Shown piece by piece: positions 27,104 to 35,539 of a stretch of DNA of 62,552 bases; position 1 is the stretch's first letter, and each line of letters opens with the position of its first letter. The stretch comes from DATHBD01 sp035296325 (GTDB lineage Bacteria; Actinomycetota; Actinomycetes; Mycobacteriales; Micromonosporaceae): the NCBI GenBank assembly GCA_035296325.1, contig DATHBD010000034.1:1-62552 (forward strand), in the 5' to 3' direction. The notes beneath the pieces were generated by a model. That model was not told where the DNA came from. It worked only from the letters and a program-made list of their open reading frames with translations, and searched no databases. The position numbers were made by a program, and so were the translations under genes.

Positions 27104-27916
27104 CTATCCGGCGCCGCCGCGCGCCGCCGCACCACCGCCCGGACGGACGGCCGGCGCCACCGGCGCGGCCTCGCCGGCGGCCACCGACGCGACGGGTGCC
27201 GCGGGACCGGACGCGGCCTCGCCGGCGCCGCCACCGACCGCCGCATCCGAGTCGGTGGACCGGCGCCGGGAGCGGCCGGACCGCTTCGGCGGGGTGAAAG
27301 GTCGCAGGTCACCGCCGGTGTCGTTGAGCCGCACGACGAACGGACGCAGCGGGGTGTACCGGATCGCGGTGACCGATGCCGGGTCGATCGCGATCCGCTG
27401 GAAGAGGTCGAGGTGCATCCCCAGCGCGTCCGCCACAATGGCCTTGATCACATCGCCGTGGCTGCAGGCGAACCACACGGCATCGGGCCCGTGCGACGCG
27501 GTGACCCGGGCGTCCCAGGCCCGTACAGCCGCCACCCCACGCGCCGACATCGCCGCCATCGCCTCGCCGCCCGGAAACGTCACCGTGGACGGGTGCGCCT
27601 GCACCGCCTTCCACAGTGGATCCTTGGCCAGCGTCTTGAGGGACTGCCCGGTCCAGTCGCCGTACCCGCACTCGATCAGCCCCGGTTCGTCCACCGCCGG
27701 GGCGTCCGGCAGGACCAGTCCGGTCGTCTCCCGGCACCGCACGAGCGGGCTGGTGACGACCGCCGCGAGCGGGACGGCGGCGGTACGCAGCCGGGCGCCC
27801 AGCGCCGCGGCCTGCGCCCGCCCCACCTCGTCGAGGTTGACCGGCTGGTGACCGGCGAGCGTCCCGGTCGCGTTGGTGGTGGTCCGGCCGTGCCGGACCA
27901 GCAGGACGGTGGCCAC
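27104..27916 (-). CDS. Histidine phosphatase, MSMEG_4193 family
   Basis: A 270-aa phosphoglycerate-mutase-like phosphatase. The RHG motif is LLVRHGRTTTNATG, the second catalytic His lies in FACSHGDVIKAI, and GYGDWTGQSL is the family hallmark. The last 55 residues are a low-complexity Ala/Gly/Pro tail after SGRSRRRSTDSD. The family acts on phosphorylated small molecules; the exact substrate is unknown. It is 10 bp upstream of DUF3090 in the mshC operon, matching the conserved order in mycobacteria. Confidence 0.9.
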   Translation of the reverse strand: MATVLLVRHGRTTTNATGTLAGHQPVNLDEVGRAQAAALGARLRTAAVPLAAVVTSPLVRCRETTGLVLPDAPAVDEPGLIECGYGDWTGQSLKTLAKDPLWKAVQAHPSTVTFPGGEAMAAMSARGVAAVRAWDARVTASHGPDAVWFACSHGDVIKAIVADALGMHLDLFQRIAIDPASVTAIRYTPLRPFVVRLNDTGGDLRPFTPPKRSGRSRRRSTDSDAAVGGGAGEAASGPAAPVASVAAGEAAPVAPAVRPGGGAAARGGAG

Positions 27917-27945
27917 GAGGTCCGAGCCTACGTTGCGGGCGCCGG

Positions 27946-28776
27946 TCAGACCGGGCTGAGCACGCCGGAGGCGAGCGCCACGATGATGAACAGACCCAGA
28001 GTCACCCGGTACCAGACGAACGTGACGAGGGAGTGGTGCGCCACGAACCGCAGCAGCCAGGCGATCGACGCGTACGCCACCACGAAACTCACCAGGGTGC
28101 CGACCGCCAGGGCCGGGATGCCCACCGCGGTGCCCGTCGTCGCCTCCTTCAACTGGAAGACGCCGGCCGCGACGAGCGCCGGAATGCCGAGGAAGAACGA
28201 GAGTCTGGTCGCGGTCACCCGGTCCAGGTCGCGCAGCAGGCCGACCGAGATCGTCGCGCCGGAGCGGGACACGCCGGGGACCAGCGCCAGACACTGGGCG
28301 AATCCGATGATCAACACGTCGGCGAGCCGCAGTTGGCGCTCGCCGCGTTGCTGGGTGGCCGCCCGTTCCGCGAAGACCATGACCCCGCTCCACAGGATGA
28401 GCGCGCCGGCGACGTACCACAAACTCCGCAGCCTCCCGGTGATCAGATCCTGCGCCAGCAGGCCGACCACGCAGATCGGAAGCGAGCCGAGGCCGACGTA
28501 GAGGGCGAAGCGGAACTCGAAACCCGCCCGGCGCTGCGCCGAGAAGAGCCCTCCGAAAAACCCGGTGATCATCCGACCGATGTCCTTGGCGAAGTACACG
28601 ACCACCGCCGCGATGGCACCCACCTGGATCACCGCGGTGAAGCCGGTGACCGCCGGGTCGTCCAGCGGCAGCCCCAGGAGCTTCTCGGTGATGGTGAGGT
28701 GACCGGTCGAGGAGACCGGCAGGAACTCGGTGATCCCCTCGACCAGGCCGAGCACCGCCGCTTCCCAGATCTCCAT
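27946..28776 (-). CDS. uppP: Undecaprenyl-diphosphate phosphatase UppP/BacA
   Basis: A 276-aa integral membrane phosphatase that recycles undecaprenyl-PP to undecaprenyl-P for peptidoglycan synthesis; overproduction gives bacitracin resistance in other bacteria. The two signature motifs are present: EGITEFLPVSSTGHL near the N-terminus and PGVSRSGATI in the second half. About seven to eight TM segments are seen. It lies 6 bp after the LLM oxidoreductase stop. Length is normal. Confidence 0.96.
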   Translation of the reverse strand: MEIWEAAVLGLVEGITEFLPVSSTGHLTITEKLLGLPLDDPAVTGFTAVIQVGAIAAVVVYFAKDIGRMITGFFGGLFSAQRRAGFEFRFALYVGLGSLPICVVGLLAQDLITGRLRSLWYVAGALILWSGVMVFAERAATQQRGERQLRLADVLIIGFAQCLALVPGVSRSGATISVGLLRDLDRVTATRLSFFLGIPALVAAGVFQLKEATTGTAVGIPALAVGTLVSFVVAYASIAWLLRFVAHHSLVTFVWYRVTLGLFIIVALASGVLSPV

Positions 28777-28782
28777 GCCCGG

Positions 28783-29832
28783 CTACTCCCCCACGCCGGA
28801 GCGCCGCAACGCCTCGGCAAGCTGGTCAAGGGTGTGCGCGCCGGACTCCGCGTCACCGAAGAGCAGCACAGCGAGCGTGGTCACTCCAGCGTCGGCGTAG
28901 CTGCGCAGCCGTTCCGCGATCCGGTCCACCGGCCCCAGCAGCGACGTCTGATCCACCAGTTCCAGCGGCAGGGCAGCGGCGGCGTCGCGGTGCCGCTTCG
29001 CCAGATACAGCTCCTGCACCTCGCGCGCCGCGTCGGCGAAGCCCATCCGCGCCGCCAGGGCGTTGTAGAAGTTCTGCTCCCGGCTGCCCATGCCGCCGAC
29101 GTAGAGCGCCGCATAGTGCCGGACCAGTTCGGCGCAGGCGGCGACGTCGTCGCCGATCACCACCGGCACCGTCGGCACCACGTCGAAGCCCTCCATCGTG
29201 CGGCCCACCCGGGCCCGTCCGGCGGCCACCCGGGCAAGCTGCTCACCGGCGTACTCGGGGGAAAAGAAGACGCCGAGCCACCCGTCGGCGATCTCACCGG
29301 CGAGTTCCAGGTTCTTCGGGCCCACGGCCGCCAGGTAGATCGGGATGTGCTCGCGCACCGGGTGCAGCGTGAGCTTGAGCGCCTTGCCCGGCCCGTCCGG
29401 CAGCGGCAGCCGGTAGTGCGCCCCCTCGTAGGCCACCGTTGAGCGGGACAGCGCCAACTTCACGATGTCGACGTACTCGCGGGTGCGCTCCAGCGGCTTC
29501 GCGAACCGCACGCCGTGCCAGCCCTCGGAGACCTGCGGGCCGGAGACGCCGAGCCCGAGACGGAACCGGCCACCGGAGACGGCGTCCAGCGTCGCGGCCG
29601 TCATCGCGGTCATGGCCGGCGTGCGGGCCGGGATCTGCATCACGGCCGAGCCCAGCTCGATCCGCTCGGTCTGCCCGGCCAGCCACGCCAGCATCGTCGG
29701 AGTATCCGAGCCGTAGGCCTCGGCCACCCACACCGAGGAGTACCCCAGCGCCTCGGCGTGCCGCGCGAGCACGAGGTGGTCGCTGGGGGTGCTCCAGGCC
29801 GTGAGGTATCCCAGGTCGAGTGCCAGCCGCAC
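28783..29832 (-). CDS. LLM-class F420-dependent oxidoreductase
   Basis: A 349-aa TIM-barrel flavin/F420 oxidoreductase of the luciferase-like monooxygenase superfamily. Hallmarks are the N-terminal LVLARHAEALGYSSVWVAEAY, the GSAVMQIPARTPAMTAMTAATLD strand-helix and FRLGLGVSGPQVSEGWHG. F420 use is inferred from the actinobacterial family; the substrate is unknown. GTG 29832 was chosen at the start of the first beta strand, behind a GGGGGG run that can serve as ribosome-binding site. It heads the operon that ends with mshC. Confidence 0.9.
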   Translation of the reverse strand: MRLALDLGYLTAWSTPSDHLVLARHAEALGYSSVWVAEAYGSDTPTMLAWLAGQTERIELGSAVMQIPARTPAMTAMTAATLDAVSGGRFRLGLGVSGPQVSEGWHGVRFAKPLERTREYVDIVKLALSRSTVAYEGAHYRLPLPDGPGKALKLTLHPVREHIPIYLAAVGPKNLELAGEIADGWLGVFFSPEYAGEQLARVAAGRARVGRTMEGFDVVPTVPVVIGDDVAACAELVRHYAALYVGGMGSREQNFYNALAARMGFADAAREVQELYLAKRHRDAAAALPLELVDQTSLLGPVDRIAERLRSYADAGVTTLAVLLFGDAESGAHTLDQLAEALRRSGVGE

Positions 29833-29969
29833 GTGCCCCCCCTGCCTGATCGTGTCCGTCCGCCCACCCGTCACCCGGCCTGCCGCGCGCGACGCCCCAG
29901 AGTAAACGGTGGACCGTCCTCGATGCGTCGGGCCCCGTCGCGTCACAGGGTCGCCGTATCGTGTCCGCC

Positions 29970-30941
29970 ATGCAGCAACGACCGCTGGGCCGCAGCGGGC
30001 TGGCGGTCTCCCGGCTGGCCCTCGGCACCATGACCTGGGGGCGCGACACCGACGCCGACGACGCGGCGGCGCAGCTCAAAACGTACCGCGACGCGGGCGG
30101 GAATCTGCTCGACACGGCCGATGTGTACGCCGACGGGCAGGCCGAGTCCGTGATCGGCGCACTGCTGGACCGGCTGGTGCCGCGCGACGAGCTGTTGATC
30201 GCCACCAAGGCGGGGCTGCGCCCCGGGGCCGCCCGACGCCGCGACGGCTCACGCGCACACCTGCTGCGCAGCCTGGACACCTCGTTGGCGCGGTTGGGCA
30301 CCGACCATGTCGACCTGTGGCAGGTGCACGGCTTCGATCCGGACACTCCGCTGGAGGAGACCCTCGCCGCCCTTGACGCCGCCACGTCCAGTGGTCGGGC
30401 CCGCTACGTCGGCATCTCGAACTTCTCCGGGTGGCAGACCGCCCGTGCCGCGACCTGGCAGGCCGCGTGGCCGGGGCGGTCGCCGCTGATCTCGGCCCAG
30501 GTCGAGTACTCCCTGCTGGAGCGCGGGATCGAACGGGAGGTCGTGCCGGCCTGCGCCGCGCTCGGGTTGGGGGTGCTGCCGTGGTCGCCGCTCGGGCGGG
30601 GGGTGCTCACCGGCAAGTACCGGCTCGGCGTCCCGGCCGACTCCCGCGCGGCGTCACCGCATTTCGAACGATTCGTGGCGCCATACCTCGACGACCGGTG
30701 TGCCGGAATTGTCGAGGCGGTCGCGACCGCCGCCGACGGGCTCGGCGTGTCACCGCTCGAGGTGGCGCTGGCGTGGGTGCGGGACCGGCCCGGGGTGGTC
30801 GCTCCGGTGCTCGGGGCCCGCAGTATCGGGCAGTTGCTCGGCGCCCTGCAGACCGAGGAGATCGAGCTGCCGCACGAGATCCGCACAGCGCTCGACGACG
30901 TGTCCGCCCCGGGCGTCGGATACCCGGAGCGGCAGGCGTAA
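29970..30941 (+). CDS. Aldo/keto reductase
   Basis: A 323-aa NADPH-dependent aldo/keto reductase, (beta/alpha)8 barrel. The N-terminus RPLGRSGLAVSRLALGTMTWG, catalytic NLLDTADVYADGQAE (Asp, Tyr) and DLWQVHGFDP (catalytic His region) are intact, and PVLGARSIGQL is the NADPH phosphate-binding end. GTG 29961 would add three residues; ATG 29970 matches the family start. The substrate is unknown. Divergent from the LLM operon over about 137 bp. Confidence 0.92.
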   Translation: MQQRPLGRSGLAVSRLALGTMTWGRDTDADDAAAQLKTYRDAGGNLLDTADVYADGQAESVIGALLDRLVPRDELLIATKAGLRPGAARRRDGSRAHLLRSLDTSLARLGTDHVDLWQVHGFDPDTPLEETLAALDAATSSGRARYVGISNFSGWQTARAATWQAAWPGRSPLISAQVEYSLLERGIEREVVPACAALGLGVLPWSPLGRGVLTGKYRLGVPADSRAASPHFERFVAPYLDDRCAGIVEAVATAADGLGVSPLEVALAWVRDRPGVVAPVLGARSIGQLLGALQTEEIELPHEIRTALDDVSAPGVGYPERQA

Positions 30942-31014
30942 TCGGTGTCGACCGGCTGAAAAGTGCAGCCGGAGCCTGGTGTGCACGGCGAGATCGGGGG
31001 CAGTATCGGGAACT

Positions 31015-31206
31015 ATGGACTACGAGTACGCGCCGCTGCGGTTGCCGTCGAACGTCGACCGGATGACCGCCACAGCGCAGCTGACGATTCAAGCCGAGTA
31101 CAGCGGCTGGGAGCTGGCACGCGTGCGGCTCTACGCCGACGGCACCCGACAGGTCGTGCTGCGGCGCCGGCTCGGCGCCGACCCGCAGCCCGGCCTGTCG
31201 TACTAG
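31015..31206 (+). CDS. DUF5703 small protein
   Basis: A 63-aa protein beginning MDYEYAPLRLPSNVDRMTA, with the beta-rich pattern and RVRLYADGTRQVVLRRR end that I associate with DUF5703 of actinobacteria. The function is unknown. It follows the aldo/keto reductase by 73 bp and converges with the hypothetical gene at 31209 (two bases between stops). Confidence 0.8.
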   Translation: MDYEYAPLRLPSNVDRMTATAQLTIQAEYSGWELARVRLYADGTRQVVLRRRLGADPQPGLSY

Positions 31207-31208
31207 CG

Positions 31209-31901
31209 CTAGCGCGCCGGGGCGCGCACGTAGGCCGGCTCGTCCTGATCATCCAGCGCCGCGTCCTGGTCGAGGTAGGCGTGCTCGTCCAGCCGGTCGA
31301 CCACGCGATCGCCCTCAACGATTTCGAACGGCCCGCTGCCGTCGCTGTCCGCGTACGCCTCCGGGTCGAGCGCCGTGCCCACCTCGGCAACGACCACCAC
31401 CCCGTCGAGCGACTCCAGCTCCGGGATGTCGAGGGCGCCGAGCGCGCCGTCGCCGGCCTGCATCAGCTCCAGGACCGCCTCGCCGACCGATTCCACCGGC
31501 TCGGCTGCGTCCTCGTCGTCCCCTCCGGACCGGCGGGCCGCCTCGGCCAGCCGCAGCAGCGCCGCCACGCTGGGCACCCGGTAGTCCCGCCGCTGCCGCA
31601 CGGAGACCACGTGCGGATAGGGGTCGTCAGGTTCGCCACCGTCGACGCCGCCCAGACCGAGACCGAGCTGCCGGTCCGCCTGTTCCGCGTCGATCATGTC
31701 AACGTCCCAGGGCGTGACCTCGCCGAACGCGTCGAGCAACAGCCCGTCGTACTCCGCCGAAGCGTTGTTCAGATCGATGTAGGCGCGCTGCACCTCGATG
31801 TCGTCGGCACGCCCGTCGGCAGACCTGACGGCCACCAGGTGGGCGCGCGCCGAGGTGATCACGCGCTCCAGCGCGAGGTCCAGCTCCGCATGGTCGGTCA
31901 T
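31209..31901 (-). CDS. Acidic hypothetical protein
   Basis: A 230-aa very acidic soluble protein with no recognised domain. A helical N-terminus (MTDHAELDLALERVITSARAH) is followed by a central part with PHVVSVRQRRDYRVPSVAALLRL and an Asp/Glu-rich tail. ATG 31901 was chosen because GGAG lies 8 bases upstream; another ATG at 31913 is less well placed. It lies 34 bp after the M20 peptidase stop in the same direction, so they probably share a transcript. Confidence 0.75.
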   Translation of the reverse strand: MTDHAELDLALERVITSARAHLVAVRSADGRADDIEVQRAYIDLNNASAEYDGLLLDAFGEVTPWDVDMIDAEQADRQLGLGLGGVDGGEPDDPYPHVVSVRQRRDYRVPSVAALLRLAEAARRSGGDDEDAAEPVESVGEAVLELMQAGDGALGALDIPELESLDGVVVVAEVGTALDPEAYADSDGSGPFEIVEGDRVVDRLDEHAYLDQDAALDDQDEPAYVRAPAR

Positions 31902-31935
31902 CGAACACTCCATTTCACGGCAACGCAGACAGGCG

Positions 31936-33243
31936 TCAGCACTCGGCCAGGAAGCGGTCGAGCACTCGCACGCCGAACTGTAGTCCCTCAACCGGAACCC
32001 GCTCGTCAATGCCATGGAACAACGCGCCGAAGTTCAGGTCTGCGGGGAGTCGCAGCGGCGCGAACCCGAAGCAGCGCATCCCCAACCGGGAGAACGCCTT
32101 GGCGTCCGTGCCGCCGGAGAGCATGTACGGCACCGCCCGGGCGGCCGGGTCCTCGGCCCGCAGCGCCCGCGACATCGCCGCCACCAGCGGGCCGTCGAAC
32201 GCCGTCTCCAGCGCCGGTTGCCGCTGGATGAACTCGATTTCGATGTCCGGCCCGATCACCGCGCGGAGCTGGTCCACGAACGAGTCGGTCTGACCCGGCA
32301 ACGTCCGGCAGTCGACGGTGGCGCTGGCCCGGCTCGGGATGACGTTGTCCTTGTACCCGGCGTCGAGCCGGGTCGGGTTCGCCGTGTTGCGCAGGGTTGC
32401 GCCGATCAGGACGGCGATCGGGCCGAGCTTGGCCACCGCCGCCTCCGGATCGTTCAGGTCAATCTCGATCCGCAGGGCGTCGGCCACCTCGGCCAGGAAG
32501 CTGCGCACCGTCGGCGTCATCACCACCGGGAAGCGGTGCCGCCCCAGCCGCGCCACCGCCTCGCTCAGAGCCGTGATGGCGTTGTCGTCATGCACGAACG
32601 AGCCGTGACCCGGCCGCCCCCGGGCGTGCAGCCGCAGCCAGTCGAGGCCCTTCTGCGCCGTCTCGATGAGGTACAGCCGCAGGTCGGGGCCGACCGTGTA
32701 GGAGAAGCCGCCGACCTCGCCGACCGCTTCGGTACACCCCTCGAAGAGCTCAGGGTGGTGCTGCACCATGTGGTGCGCACCGAGCAGGCCGCCGGCCTCC
32801 TCGTCGGCGAGGAACGCGAGGACCAGGTCGCGCGGCGGCGTCCGGCCCTCGCGCCGCCATTGCCGGACCAACGCGAGCAGCATCGCGTCGAAGTCCTTCA
32901 TGTCGATCGCACCCCGCCCCCACAGGTAGCCGTCGCGGATCTCGCCGCTGAACGGGTGCACCGACCACTCCCGAGGGTCCGCCGGGACGACGTCGAGGTG
33001 CCCGTGCAGCAGGAGCGCGTCGCGCCCGGGATCGCTGCCTTCGAACCGGGCGACCACGCTGGCCCGCCCGCGCTCGCTCTCGAAGATCCGAGGGCTGAGC
33101 CCGACGTCCGCGAGCTGGGCTGCGACGTACTCCGCCGCCACCCGCTCACCGGCACCGGTCGCCGTGTCCCCGGTGTTGGTCGTGTCGATCCGGAGCAGGT
33201 CGCGGCAGATGGTCACGACCTCGTCGACGGCTGTGTCGCTCAT
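31936..33243 (-). CDS. M20-family metallopeptidase (ArgE/DapE/CPG2 type)
   Basis: A 435-aa zinc amidohydrolase. Metal ligands are visible as H82 and D84 in LHGHLDVVPA, bridging D114 in GAIDMKD, catalytic and ligand Glu pair 148-149 in LADEEAGG, and a C-terminal His in GALFHGIDE. A central dimerisation domain (about 200-310) is present. Rv2141c-like; the physiological substrate (N-acyl amino acid or dipeptide) is not determined. It is the last chromosomal protein gene before the tRNA-Leu/element junction. Confidence 0.92.
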   Translation of the reverse strand: MSDTAVDEVVTICRDLLRIDTTNTGDTATGAGERVAAEYVAAQLADVGLSPRIFESERGRASVVARFEGSDPGRDALLLHGHLDVVPADPREWSVHPFSGEIRDGYLWGRGAIDMKDFDAMLLALVRQWRREGRTPPRDLVLAFLADEEAGGLLGAHHMVQHHPELFEGCTEAVGEVGGFSYTVGPDLRLYLIETAQKGLDWLRLHARGRPGHGSFVHDDNAITALSEAVARLGRHRFPVVMTPTVRSFLAEVADALRIEIDLNDPEAAVAKLGPIAVLIGATLRNTANPTRLDAGYKDNVIPSRASATVDCRTLPGQTDSFVDQLRAVIGPDIEIEFIQRQPALETAFDGPLVAAMSRALRAEDPAARAVPYMLSGGTDAKAFSRLGMRCFGFAPLRLPADLNFGALFHGIDERVPVEGLQFGVRVLDRFLAEC

Positions 33244-33406
33244 CCCATCTTCTTACCAGTCGGCGAGCGCGGCGGCTGGCCGCGATCATCCGACATCGCG
33301 CGGGCGGTCGATTGGGACATCCATGTTTACAGATCTCCCAGGCGAGGTATCACCACCACTCCAGAGACTTATGACCGAACGGTCCCCTCCCGTTCCGACC
33401 GTTCCA

Positions 33407-33446
33407 CCGGTGGGTCTGATCGCCGCCCGGCGACCAGACCCACCGG
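33407..33446. terminator. 19-bp hairpin upstream of tRNA-Leu
   Basis: Arms 33407-33425 and 33428-33446 pair over 19 bp with one mismatch and a 2-base loop. It lies in the 327-bp gene-free stretch between the M20 gene start and the tRNA, where I see no other gene. Because both flanking genes are transcribed away from it, it does not obviously terminate either; it may be a terminator left from a lost gene or insulate the two promoters. Confidence 0.55.
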
Positions 33447-33551
33447 CGTGTCGGGGTCCCGTCGCTACGGTTCCCCGCCGCGTGTAAAGTCGTCCCCCGG
33501 TGCGGTCGTGACCGTACCGACGTCGCCTCAACGCGTGCTCGGTTCGCCGCG

Positions 33552-33557
33552 TACGAT
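33552..33557 (+). promoter_or_regulatory. Candidate -10 element of tRNA-Leu
   Basis: TACGAT ends 13 bases before the first base of the mature tRNA and fits an actinobacterial -10 hexamer. The -35 region at the expected distance (near CTCAACG) is weak. Confidence 0.45.
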
Positions 33558-33570
33558 GGGGCGAGAGCAG

Positions 33571-33654
33571 GTCCGGGTGGCGGAATGGCAGACGCGCTAG
33601 CTTGAGGTGCTAGTGCCCTTAACGGGCGTGGGGGTTCAAGTCCCCCCTCGGACA
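33571..33654 (+). tRNA. tRNA-Leu, anticodon GAG
   Basis: An 84-nt class II tRNA. The acceptor stem pairs GTCCGGG with CTCGGAC, followed by discriminator A at 33654. The anticodon stem CTAGC/GCTAG encloses the loop TTGAGGT, giving anticodon GAG (reads CUC/CUU Leu). A long variable arm (TGCCC-TTAA-CGGGC type) and the GTTCAAGTC T-loop are present. CCA is not encoded. Its 3' end is the probable integration site of the element to the right. Confidence 0.95.
33630..33654. other. Probable attachment site core (tRNA 3' end)
   Basis: The T-arm and 3' acceptor strand of the tRNA-Leu form the last chromosomal sequence before the mobile-element genes, and an integrase cassette starts about 118 bp further on. 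Actinobacterial integrative elements usually use exactly this part of a tRNA gene as att core. The second copy is not found in the window, so the boundaries are inferred. Confidence 0.4.
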
Positions 33655-33771
33655 CAAAAGCCCAGCATATTTGCTTGATTTGACGTACCGGTGGTCGAGC
33701 GCGCTTGACCACCCGCCGGCAGCCCTCGCTGCCCGATCGACCCGCATGATCGGGCATCGGGGGTCAGCGTC

Positions 33772-34233
33772 GTGACCGGCCAAGTGATCGCTTCCCTGGT
33801 CCCTCCGCCGATGCCCGCCAGCCTGCCAGGCGGGGCGGCGACCACCCGCCGGGCGTTGCCCGTCGCGCATCTCGCGCCGCGGCCTGACCAGTCGGTGTTG
33901 TGTGGAACCGCGGCGATCGACTGCAACGGCCGGATCACCGAGGCCACCGTCATCCCCGCTCTGGGCTGGGTGCCGGGGACCCGCTTGGACATCCGAGTGC
34001 ACGGCGGTCTGGTGCTGCTCGCCGCTGACCCGCACGCGGTGTTTCGGATTACCCGGCCGGGTCAGGTGCGGTTACCCGCCACGGTGCGGCACTGGTGCGG
34101 ACTGACTCCTGGCAGTCGGGTCCTGCTGACCGCCGACGTGGACGCGGGCCGGTTGGTGGTCCATCCACCGGCGGCGCTGCACGACATGATCGCCCAGTTC
34201 CACGCCACGGTGTGGGGCGGTGCCGCCGCATGA
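33772..34233 (+). CDS. AbrB/SpoVT-like DNA-binding protein, cassette 1
   Basis: A 153-aa protein upstream of integrase 1. The C-terminal half alternates short strands in the AbrB manner (ITEATVIPALGWVPGTRLDIR ... QVRLPATVRHWCGLTPGSRVLL), ending PPAALHDMIAQFH. It is clearly homologous to the protein at 38080-38769, which precedes integrase 2. It probably regulates integrase expression or assists recombination; this is inference. GTG 33772 follows GGGGGTC. Its stop overlaps the integrase ATG by 4 bp (ATGA). Confidence 0.75.
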   Translation: MTGQVIASLVPPPMPASLPGGAATTRRALPVAHLAPRPDQSVLCGTAAIDCNGRITEATVIPALGWVPGTRLDIRVHGGLVLLAADPHAVFRITRPGQVRLPATVRHWCGLTPGSRVLLTADVDAGRLVVHPPAALHDMIAQFHATVWGGAAA

Positions 34234-35255
34234 CCGCGCATCCGAACTCCGTGGCACCGAACCAGACGGACCTGGACGCGGCGCTGTTGCTGCTGTCGCG
34301 GATGGGCATCTCGCCCGACGATCTGCGGCAGGCCGCACCTTCCCGGCCGCCGGCGCCGACGTTCGCCGAGTACATCCCGGTCGTGTCCGCGGCGGTCACC
34401 GCGGGCACCCGCCGGGTGTATGGCTCGTACTGGAACCGGGTCGCCGCCCAGTGGGGTGATCGGCGGCTGGACGAGCCGGACCCGTCGGAGATCAAACAGT
34501 TGGCCGAGTACACCAAGACCCATGTGGTCGCGCGTCGCAACGCGCGCGGTGGGCGCAACGCCGCCGAGCATCTCATCTCGGCCCTGCGGTGTCTGTACAA
34601 CCACGCCGTCGCCGACGGCCATCTCACCGAGAACCCGGCCCGCAAGGTCGCCAAGCCGCGGCGGTTGCCCAGCACCCGCCGGGCCGTAGCTGACGCCCGG
34701 CTGGAGGAGATCAACCAAGTGGCGGCCAGTACCGGTGACGACCCAGTCCTCGATAGCCTGATCCTGCGGCTGCACACCGAGACCGCGTGCCGGCGCGGCG
34801 GGGCGCTGGCGCTTCGCCCGGCGGATCTGGACCCGGACCAGTGCCTGATCCTGCTGCACGAGAAAGGCGAGACGGTGCGCTGGCAGCCCGTCTCTCCAAC
34901 GCTGATGCGACACCTGCTGCGGCATGTGGAGGAACGGCCCGCTCTCGCGGCCACTCGGCTGCTGCGCTACCGCGACGGTAAGCCGATCACCTACCGACGC
35001 TACGACTACCTGTGGTCCCGCATCGGTAAACACCTGCCGTGGGTCGCCACCCAACAGGTCAGCACCCACTGGCTGCGGCACACCACGCTGACCTGGGTGG
35101 AGCGCACCTTCGGCTACGCCGTCGCCCGCGGCTACGCCGGGCACACCGACGGCGGCAGCGACGCCGGCACGACCGCCACCTACGTCCGATCCAGCCTCCA
35201 AGAAATCGCCGCCGCCCTTTCCGCACTGACCGGCGAACCGCACCCGCTTGCCTGA
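34230..35255 (+). CDS. Tyrosine recombinase/integrase, cassette 1
   Basis: A 341-aa site-specific recombinase. An N-terminal SAM-like core-binding domain (about 45-140) precedes the catalytic domain with Arg in TACRRGGALAL (188/189), HWLRH (His280, Arg283, His284), GH (His305) and the nucleophile Tyr318 in TTATYVR; the set is complete. Being nearest the tRNA-Leu it may be the enzyme that integrated the element. It is coupled to the AbrB-like gene and followed by a 13-bp terminator hairpin. It is strongly similar along its length to the integrase at 37007-38083. Confidence 0.93.
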   Translation: MTAHPNSVAPNQTDLDAALLLLSRMGISPDDLRQAAPSRPPAPTFAEYIPVVSAAVTAGTRRVYGSYWNRVAAQWGDRRLDEPDPSEIKQLAEYTKTHVVARRNARGGRNAAEHLISALRCLYNHAVADGHLTENPARKVAKPRRLPSTRRAVADARLEEINQVAASTGDDPVLDSLILRLHTETACRRGGALALRPADLDPDQCLILLHEKGETVRWQPVSPTLMRHLLRHVEERPALAATRLLRYRDGKPITYRRYDYLWSRIGKHLPWVATQQVSTHWLRHTTLTWVERTFGYAVARGYAGHTDGGSDAGTTATYVRSSLQEIAAALSALTGEPHPLA

Positions 35256-35282
35256 TCGCCAAGGCAGCCGTTCATCGGCGAA

Positions 35283-35317
35283 GGAACCGCGCCCGGCTCC
35301 CGCTCGGGCGCGGTTCC
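35283..35317. terminator. Terminator after integrase 1
   Basis: Perfect 13-bp stem (35283-35295 with 35305-35317) and a 9-base loop, 27 bp after the integrase stop. The following 220 bp to the kinase stop hold no gene I can support. Confidence 0.75.
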
Positions 35318-35539
35318 CCAGCTTGGCGGCCCCGCAAACGATTTGGAGCTGGTTGGGGCAAGGTCGCCCCGTCGCCCACGACGAGGACGTCGGGCGCCAG
35401 CACCTAGAGGAGGTCAGGCACGTCGGCGGTGGTCAGTGCGGCGAGGAACCGCTCGGCCACCTGCTACTGCCTCCACGGAGGTGGCAGGTATCAGGTCTTG
35501 CGATCCGCATTAGCATTACTTGACACGGCCGACTACTAT

